Source of the DNA: an uncultured Collinsella sp.
Lineage (GTDB): Bacteria; Actinomycetota; Coriobacteriia; Coriobacteriales; Coriobacteriaceae
Length of the DNA stretch: 9,855 nucleotides
Direction: 5' to 3'
Assembly: GCA_902494545.1 (NCBI GenBank)
Contig: CABUTP010000039.1
Span: 1-9,855 of the forward strand
Shown here: positions 6,346 through 9,855 of the stretch, one piece after another
Layout: each line of letters opens with the position of its first letter
How positions within the stretch are numbered: position 1 is the first letter of the stretch
Translations under genes and position numbers: made by a program
The notes under the pieces: model-generated
The model's database searches: none
Told to the model about the DNA's origin: nothing
The model's input: the letters and a program-made list of their open reading frames with translations, nothing else

Positions 6346-7380
6346 ATGGCATACGGATACAACGACGGTGATCAACGGCGACAAAGTGTTCGCCTTGCTG
6401 GCCGTACTACGCCGACGCCCAGAAGGGCCACGAGCAGCAATCCGCAACGCCCTCAAGAGCAACCCAGACCTTCGTCTCGGCAGCAGACAAGCAGAACACG
6501 GCAGAGCGGCCGTCCGAGTACGGCCACAAGCGCGCAGCAAGATAGCCGCTTGGGCGCGCGCACTCGACAGCGTCAGGCCGAGGTTCCGCAACTGCGCCGC
6601 AACGGCGCACGTCAGCCCGGCATCCATATCAACCGCTTCTTTTCGCATCCCCAAGGCGGACGCGACGGCAAGCCTTACCGCTCGACACCGTACGTGAATG
6701 CCCCCGCCCTGTCAGCTCGTCGACTTCGCCTCGCACTGTGCTCTATCCTCACCTGTCTGGTCTTTGTGCTTATGAGCTCCTGTATCTCCCACGGCTCGGC
6801 CGGCCTCGATCCAACCGCCGAGGATAAGCTGCTCAAGGCCCCGGTCGCGCCCGGCTATTCGTTTGCGTTTTCGACCCCGCGTTCACAGTGGCAAGCCGGC
6901 ACCATGCCCCGCATCTATCAGATTGACCCGGCATGGTCGGAGCTGCCCTACGCCGGCGGTACCATCCGCCAAAATGCCTGCGGCCCCACCTGTCTTACCA
7001 TGGTCTACATCTATAAGACCGGCCACACCGATATGACGCCGGTCGATATGTGCACTCTTTCCGAGGCGGGCAACTATGCCACCACCGGCGCCACCGAGTG
7101 GTCGTTTATGACGAGCGGCGCATGGCAGCTGGGCCTTAACGGAACTGAGCTCCATATCGATCGCAGCTCCATCACCCAGGCGCTGCGCTCGGGCGCACCC
7201 ATCATCGCATCGGTTCGTCCCGGAACCTTTACCAGCGTTGGACACTATATCGTGCTCTGGGGCATCGACGATGCCGATCAAGTGGGAGTCTACGACCCCA
7301 ACTCGCAAAGCCGCAGCGCCCGCCGCTGGGGCGTCGTAGAAGTCCTCAATGAAATCGAAGCCATGTGGGCCTACTACTAA
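6346..7380 (+). CDS. Membrane-anchored C39-like cysteine peptidase with Arg-rich N-terminal tail
   Basis: The product has 344 residues. Residues 1-125 are low complexity, rich in Arg, Gln, Ser, Thr and Pro. Residues about 126-146 are one hydrophobic segment (LRLALCSILTCLVFVLMSSC). The rest is a papain-like C39-type peptidase domain (PF13529-like). Catalytic candidates are C212 in QNACGPTCLTMV with oxyanion Q209, H300 in VGHYIVLWG and D317 (or N319) in VYDPNS. The order Q..C....H....D/N and the CGPT motif are typical. With a basic cytoplasmic tail and one membrane pass, the catalytic domain should be outside the cell. A lipobox-like MSSC ends the helix, but a 146-residue stretch before it makes a lipoprotein unlikely. 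Start: AAGGCGG lies 5 nt before ATG 6346, and no other Met occurs before the helix. It is a lone gene; the substrate (peptide or wall protein) is unknown. Confidence 0.85.
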   Translation: MAYGYNDGDQRRQSVRLAGRTTPTPRRATSSNPQRPQEQPRPSSRQQTSRTRQSGRPSTATSAQQDSRLGARTRQRQAEVPQLRRNGARQPGIHINRFFSHPQGGRDGKPYRSTPYVNAPALSARRLRLALCSILTCLVFVLMSSCISHGSAGLDPTAEDKLLKAPVAPGYSFAFSTPRSQWQAGTMPRIYQIDPAWSELPYAGGTIRQNACGPTCLTMVYIYKTGHTDMTPVDMCTLSEAGNYATTGATEWSFMTSGAWQLGLNGTELHIDRSSITQALRSGAPIIASVRPGTFTSVGHYIVLWGIDDADQVGVYDPNSQSRSARRWGVVEVLNEIEAMWAYY

Positions 7381-7383
7381 TCA

Positions 7384-7437
7384 TTGGGGACAGACTTAAA
7401 TGAGTGGTCGTTGGGGACAGCCTTTAAGGACTGTCCC
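7384..7437. repeat. REP-like repeat with TTGGGGACAG direct copies and hairpin
   Basis: TTGGGGACAG occurs at 7384-7393 and again at 7411-7420, exactly 27 bp apart. The second copy pairs through GGGACAG with CTGTCCC (7431-7437), giving a 7-bp stem. It lies just after the peptidase stop, between convergent genes, a common place for repetitive extragenic palindromes. Similar GGGACAG-CTGTCCC motifs are, as I recall, dispersed in related genomes, but a copy count was not possible here. Confidence 0.5.
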
Positions 7438-7477
7438 ATGCTGCCGGCAGGAAAGGAACGTCCCTAAGTGCCGGGTT

Positions 7478-7515
7478 GAAACAAAAGCCCCGCAGTCGGA
7501 GCGGACTGCGGGGCT
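7478..7515 (-). terminator. Strong Rho-independent terminator of carbamate kinase
   Basis: A perfect 12-bp GC-rich stem, AGCCCCGCAGTC (7486-7497) with GACTGCGGGGCT (7504-7515), has a 6-nt loop. On the minus strand it is followed by TTTTGTTT (7485-7478). It lies 66 nt after the carbamate kinase stop. The plus side has no U run, so it mainly stops the minus-strand transcript. Confidence 0.88.
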
Positions 7516-7534
7516 CATGAAGAGAGGCTAGTTT

Positions 7535-7558
7535 GTGGGCGCCTTGCCCGGCGCCCAC
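7535..7558. repeat. Second perfect hairpin downstream of carbamate kinase
   Basis: GTGGGCGCC (7535-7543) pairs perfectly with GGCGCCCAC (7550-7558) around a 6-nt loop. It comes between the carbamate kinase stop and the true terminator. It has no U tract and probably protects the 3' end of the mRNA or reduces readthrough. Confidence 0.55.
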
Positions 7559-7580
7559 GAGAGAGGCAACAGAGTAGAGA

Positions 7581-8543
7581 CTACTCGTGAATGCGGGTGC
7601 CGGAGAGGCCGGCCATGGTCTCGGCGGCCTTGTCCAGGGCGCCGATGATGCAGGTGCGGCCCTTGCGGGAACGGGCGAACTTGATGGCAGCGCGGACCTT
7701 GGGCTCCATGGAACCCTTGCCGAACTGACCCTCGTCGGCCAGGCGCTCGGCCTCGTCGGCGGTGAGCTCCTCGAGCTCCTCCTGGTTGGGCTTGCCAAAG
7801 TTGATGGCGACATGCTCAACGGCGGTCAGCAGGAACAGAACGTCAGCATCGCAGTCCTCGGCCAGCAGCTCGCCGCCCAGGTCCTTGTCGATGACGGCGG
7901 GAACGCCCTTGTAGCAGCCCTTGTTCTCGTAGTCGCGGACGACGGGGATGCCGCCGCCACCGCAGGCGATGACGATGAACTCGTTGTCGAGCAGGTTGAG
8001 GATGGAGTCAGCCTCGACGATCTTCTTGGGATCGGGGGAAGCGACGACGCGACGCCAGCCGCGGCCGGAATCCTCGACGAAGACCTTGGAGGGATCCTCG
8101 GCCATGAACTCCTTGGCCTGCTCCTCGGTATAGAAGGGGCCGATCGGCTTGGTCGGGTTCTTGAACGCGGGATCATCCGGGTCGCACTCGATCTGGGTGA
8201 CGACGGTGGCGGCGTGCCAACGCTTATAGCGCTTGTGCATCTCGCGGCCGATGCCCTGCTGCAGGTGATAACCAATGTAGCCCTGGGACATGGCGCCGCA
8301 CTCGGGCAGCGGCATCTCGGGGGTACCGATGGCATCGTGGGCAGCGGCGAAGGCGTTCTGGATCATGCCGACCTGCGGGCCGTTGCCGTGGGTGATGATG
8401 ATCTCATTGCCCTGCTCGATGAGACCGAGGAGAGCGTGGGCGGTGTTGCTCACGGCCTCGATCTGCTCGACGGGGTTGTTGCCGAGGGCGTTGCCGCCAA
8501 GGGCGACGACAATACGATCGGGCTTGCCAAGAGGCTTAGACAT
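7581..8543 (-). CDS. arcC: Carbamate kinase
   Basis: The product has 320 residues, the usual size. It catalyses reversible phosphate transfer between carbamoyl phosphate and ADP, giving ATP plus carbamate (ammonia and CO2), the last step of fermentative arginine, agmatine or ureide breakdown in the cytoplasm. Amino-acid kinase motifs: ALGGNAL (14-20), THGNGPQVG (51-59), KPIGPFY (132-138), the glycine loop ACGGGGIP (193-200), VIDKDLG (218-224), FGKGSMEPK (274-282) and a C-terminal GLSGTRI. The start is set at ATG 8543, preceded by AGAAAGGA. A frame extension to 8579 has no ribosome site and contains unrelated leader sequence. It is monocistronic here, with its own terminator and a long upstream region. 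No arginine deiminase or carbamoyltransferase gene is visible in the window, so the source of carbamoyl phosphate is open. Confidence 0.95.
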   Translation of the reverse strand: MSKPLGKPDRIVVALGGNALGNNPVEQIEAVSNTAHALLGLIEQGNEIIITHGNGPQVGMIQNAFAAAHDAIGTPEMPLPECGAMSQGYIGYHLQQGIGREMHKRYKRWHAATVVTQIECDPDDPAFKNPTKPIGPFYTEEQAKEFMAEDPSKVFVEDSGRGWRRVVASPDPKKIVEADSILNLLDNEFIVIACGGGGIPVVRDYENKGCYKGVPAVIDKDLGGELLAEDCDADVLFLLTAVEHVAINFGKPNQEELEELTADEAERLADEGQFGKGSMEPKVRAAIKFARSRKGRTCIIGALDKAAETMAGLSGTRIHE

Positions 8544-8578
8544 TGCTGGAATCCTTTCTGTAAAAGGCCTACAACCCA

Positions 8579-8616
8579 TTAATAACCCGTGTCCGTGCGA
8601 TACACGAGTTTATTAA
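8579..8616. promoter_or_regulatory. Interrupted palindrome in the carbamate kinase leader or promoter
   Basis: TTAATAA (8579-8585) faces TTATTAA (8610-8616), and inside them CGTGT (8588-8592) faces ACACG (8602-8606), the arms sharing nearly the same centre. It lies 36 nt upstream of the arcC start. It could be an operator for a dimeric regulator, or a 5' leader hairpin. It does not match an ArgR box that I recognise. Confidence 0.4.
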
Positions 8617-8661
8617 GGTTTATATTCCTGTTATCCCTTATTTTATTCATTTTGAAAACAG

Positions 8662-8698
8662 TTGAACGGTGAACGGTCATTTTTACCCGCTCAACGTA
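8662..8698 (-). promoter_or_regulatory. Candidate LytTR regulator binding site upstream of carbamate kinase
   Basis: On the minus strand, TACGTTGAG (8690-8698) matches the known LytTR half-site consensus [TA][AC][CA]GTTN[AG][TG] at every position. ACCGTTCAC (8669-8677) matches 8 of 9, and exactly 12 bp separate them, the classical spacing. A third copy, ACCGTTCAA (8662-8670), overlaps the second, forming a 7-bp tandem repeat. The site is about 120-155 bp upstream of the arcC ATG in an AT-rich stretch, a normal position for an activator. Binding by the regulator at 848-1582 is inferred. Confidence 0.4.
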
Positions 8699-8889
8699 AA
8701 GAAGCCCAGCTTAGGCATATCTACGCCATTTACGTGCGACTTTATTTTAATAGAGCAGGGATTAGACCAGATTATGCAAACTATATCTCTGCTAAACACA
8801 AAACAGACAGCGTAATATCTTACTCGCACTATACGAGATTCTATGCATTAATAAGACGAGTATGCACCCCTGCAAAAACATGGGGCTTT

Positions 8890-8953
8890 TCATTCAGCAT
8901 AAGGAATAAAGATGAGCTCCAAAAAGGCAACCAGCCCCAAAGCACAGGGATAG
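8890..8953 (+). other. Possible micro-ORF with good ribosome site (8912-8953)
   Basis: AAGGA (8901-8905) is 6 nt before ATG 8912, which opens MSSKKATSPKAQG and then TAG at 8951. Past the TAG the same frame stays open to TAG at 9086, Lys/Ala-rich, so the ORF would be 58 codons if one base differed. It could be a leader peptide, a nonsense-interrupted small gene or chance. No homology is recognised. Confidence 0.2.
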
Positions 8954-9000
8954 AAGGCAGCAACAGCCAAAACCTCCATCCATCCCCAAAGTGGCGCGAG

Positions 9001-9023
9001 GTTTCGCGGCAAAGCCGCGAAAC
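9001..9023. repeat. Perfect 10-bp hairpin with AAA loop
   Basis: GTTTCGCGGC (9001-9010) and GCCGCGAAAC (9014-9023) are exact inverted complements around AAA. There is no U tract on either side, so it is not a normal terminator. It resembles an intergenic palindromic repeat or a structural element of a small RNA. Confidence 0.6.
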
Positions 9024-9093
9024 AGCGAAAGGGACAAAAGGCCCCCTCAGCCACGCCCTTCATTCAGCCACACAATCCGAGAACGTAGTCGTA

Positions 9094-9218
9094 GCAGGAT
9101 CTGAGGGCTGACCTTCGCGGACACTCCGCAGGACGAAAGAACCCCCGCCGCACGAAGTGCGCAGCGGGGGTTCTTTCATGTCCGAGGACGTCCGCGAAGG
9201 TCAGCCCTCAGATCCTGC
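9094..9218. repeat. Large nested palindrome with perfect 29-bp arms
   Basis: Positions 9094-9122 and 9190-9218 are perfect 29-bp inverted complements. Between them, GGAC (9131-9134) faces GTCC (9180-9183), and then comes the 14-bp terminator stem. Transcribed from either side, the whole can fold into one 125-nt rod with two internal loops. It begins 10 bp after the PFOR stop. Confidence 0.9.
9135..9177. terminator. Bidirectional Rho-independent terminator
   Basis: The 14-bp stem GAAAGAACCCCCGC (9135-9148) / GCGGGGGTTCTTTC (9164-9177) continues as CGCAC/GTGCG (9149-9153 and 9157-9161) with a GAA loop and a 2-nt bulge. A-rich and T-rich ends on both arms give a U-rich 3' side in either direction. 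It should end the PFOR transcript and any plus-strand transcript from 8650-9093. Confidence 0.8.
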
Positions 9219-9228
9219 GGTGGGAGAC

Positions 9229-9855
9229 CTAGGCCTCGTTGTACACCGTCTTGAGCTTCAGCAGGTGAGCGTAGCGGTCCATGGCGGCCTGCTCGTTCTC
9301 CTTGAAGAGCTCCTCGGCGCGCTCGGGGAAGGAACGCGTCAGCGAAGCGTAACGGGCCTCGTTCATCAGGAACTCCTGATAGCCGCCCGCGGGCTCCTTG
9401 GAATCGAGCGAGAACTTCTTACCGGCAGCAGCCTCGGGGTTGAAGCGGAAGAGGTTCCAGTAACCGCACTCGACAGCCTTCTTCATCTCGGCCTGGCAGT
9501 TCTGCATGCCGCCCTTCTTGATGGAGTGCATCTCGCAGGGGCTGTAGCCGATGATGAGGGACGGGCCGTCGTAGGCCTCGGCCTCGTGGATGGCCTTGAG
9601 GGTCTGAGCCGGGTTGGCGCCCATGGCGACCTGCGCCACGTAGACGTAGCCATAGCTCATAGCGATCTCGGCCAGGGACTTCTTCTTGGTCACCTTACCG
9701 GCAGCGGCGAACTGAGCGACCTGGCCCAGGTTCGAGGCCTTGGAGGCCTGACCGCCGGTGTTGGAGTAGACCTCGGTGTCGAAGACGAAGACGTTGACGT
9801 TGTGGCCGGAAGCCAGGACGTGGTCCAGGCCACCGAAGCCGATGTCGTAGGCCCA
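9229..9855 (-). CDS. nifJ: Pyruvate:ferredoxin (flavodoxin) oxidoreductase, C-terminal part
   Basis: The C-terminal 208 residues are present; the gene enters from the right edge in frame. PFOR oxidises pyruvate with CoA to acetyl-CoA and CO2 and reduces ferredoxin, in the cytoplasm of anaerobes. The first residues, WAYDIGFGGLDHVLASG, are the end of the thiamine-diphosphate/Mg motif (GDGWAYDIG). They are followed by DTEVYSNTGGQASKA and FAAAGK, which are strongly conserved in PFOR. The Cys of IIGYSPCEMHSIKKGG fits the ligand of the proximal 4Fe-4S cluster near the C-terminus of the single-chain enzyme. The C-terminus is ordinary, with no truncation. It is followed at once by the large palindrome and terminator. 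The symbol is the usual one for single-chain PFOR and does not imply nitrogen fixation. Confidence 0.96.
   Translation of the reverse strand, partial: WAYDIGFGGLDHVLASGHNVNVFVFDTEVYSNTGGQASKASNLGQVAQFAAAGKVTKKKSLAEIAMSYGYVYVAQVAMGANPAQTLKAIHEAEAYDGPSLIIGYSPCEMHSIKKGGMQNCQAEMKKAVECGYWNLFRFNPEAAAGKKFSLDSKEPAGGYQEFLMNEARYASLTRSFPERAEELFKENEQAAMDRYAHLLKLKTVYNEA

Larger units (their letters stand above)
8544..9093. other. AT-rich intergenic region between carbamate kinase and PFOR
   Basis: Roughly 550 bp that lacks a convincing gene. Its left part (about 8580-8900) is only about 35-40% GC by count of sample lines, against about 60-65% in the genes. It holds the candidate regulatory sites of carbamate kinase. 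A plus frame open at 8662-9111 starts with TTG, has no ribosome site, uses rare AGA/AGG/ATA codons and runs into the palindrome arm at 9094, so it is not called as a gene. A 13-codon micro-ORF at 8912-8953 has a good AAGGA site. CCCCTG (8867-8872) and CATGGGG (8879-8885) can form a weak hairpin followed by CTTTT. Confidence 0.6.

Noticed and set aside
6055..6654. A 199-codon minus-strand frame across the intergenic region and the peptidase 5' end
   Set aside because: It overlaps the peptidase gene antisense and has no family motif. The plus-strand peptidase has a ribosome site and complete catalytic motifs.
7587..8582. A 331-codon plus-strand frame
   Set aside because: It is the antisense image of carbamate kinase. 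The product is Leu/Gly/Ala-rich without motifs, and the carbamate kinase signatures on the minus strand are unambiguous.
8624..8642. Minus-strand similarity to the I-SceI site (GGGATAACAGG)
   Set aside because: Only a core of about 11 bases agrees and the flanks differ; no homing endonuclease or intron is nearby. Treated as chance.
8890..9063. A minus-strand frame of 57 codons ending in a hydrophobic stretch
   Set aside because: It could look like a small membrane peptide, but it has no good ribosome site. It is codon-aligned antisense to the plus frame, so the hydrophobicity may simply mirror Lys/Gln codons.
8700..9093. Possible tmRNA, SRP RNA, 6S RNA or tRNA
   Set aside because: No acceptor/T-arm pattern, no tag-like reading frame and no SRP tetraloop motif could be placed. 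Only generic hairpins are present.
8662..9111. A 149-codon plus-strand frame in the arcC-PFOR spacer
   Set aside because: TTG start, no ribosome site, no internal Met, an unrelated-looking C-terminal half, and its end lies in the left arm of the large palindrome. Kept only as a remark on the AT-rich island.

Overview
The window looks like chromosomal DNA from a GC-rich, anaerobic actinobacterium. The best guess is a gut Coriobacteriia of the Collinsella type. Support comes from the GC-rich genes with strong GC3 bias, a pyruvate:ferredoxin oxidoreductase, a carbamate kinase, a LytS/LytT-type two-component pair and the intergenic repeat style. The taxon is inferred from general familiarity, not from a search.

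Layout, left to right. (1) 1-3012, all minus strand: a 3'-truncated zinc-dependent phospholipase C-like protein (1-755), a LytTR response regulator (848-1582) and its probable partner, a membrane histidine kinase with a GAF-like region (1621-3006, GTG start preferred). Kinase and regulator are 38 bp apart and form an operon. (2) 3039-5985, minus strand: an amino-acid permease of the APC family (4534-5985) followed by a binuclear-metal amidohydrolase (3124-4401). The pair is closed by a hairpin terminator at 3039-3064. It reads as an uptake-and-hydrolysis module for an amide, N-acyl amino acid or small peptide. (3) 5986-6345: a divergent intergenic region with several inverted and direct repeats. 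(4) 6346-7380, plus strand: a membrane-anchored C39-like cysteine peptidase with a 125-residue Arg-rich cytoplasmic tail. (5) 7381-7580: a convergent intergenic region with a REP-like repeat, a strong minus-strand terminator and a second hairpin. (6) 7581-8543, minus strand: carbamate kinase. (7) 8544-9228: a 685-bp intergenic region, unusually AT-rich on its left side. It holds candidate LytTR-type direct repeats, an interrupted palindrome in the arcC leader, a 10-bp perfect hairpin and a large nested palindrome around a bidirectional terminator. (8) 9229-9855, minus strand: the C-terminal 208 residues of pyruvate:ferredoxin oxidoreductase, continuing off the window.

How the parts may work together. 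PFOR and carbamate kinase are both fermentation enzymes, the latter making ATP from carbamoyl phosphate. Permease and amidohydrolase could feed amino acids into such metabolism. The LytTR regulator is the only transcription factor in the window. A LytTR-consensus direct repeat with the canonical 12-bp spacer lies upstream of carbamate kinase, which makes it a testable link between the sensor system and energy metabolism. No mobile element, CRISPR array or RNA gene of a known class was recognised. No clearly new multi-gene system is evident. The most interesting signals are regulatory or structural and lie in the 8544-9228 intergenic region.
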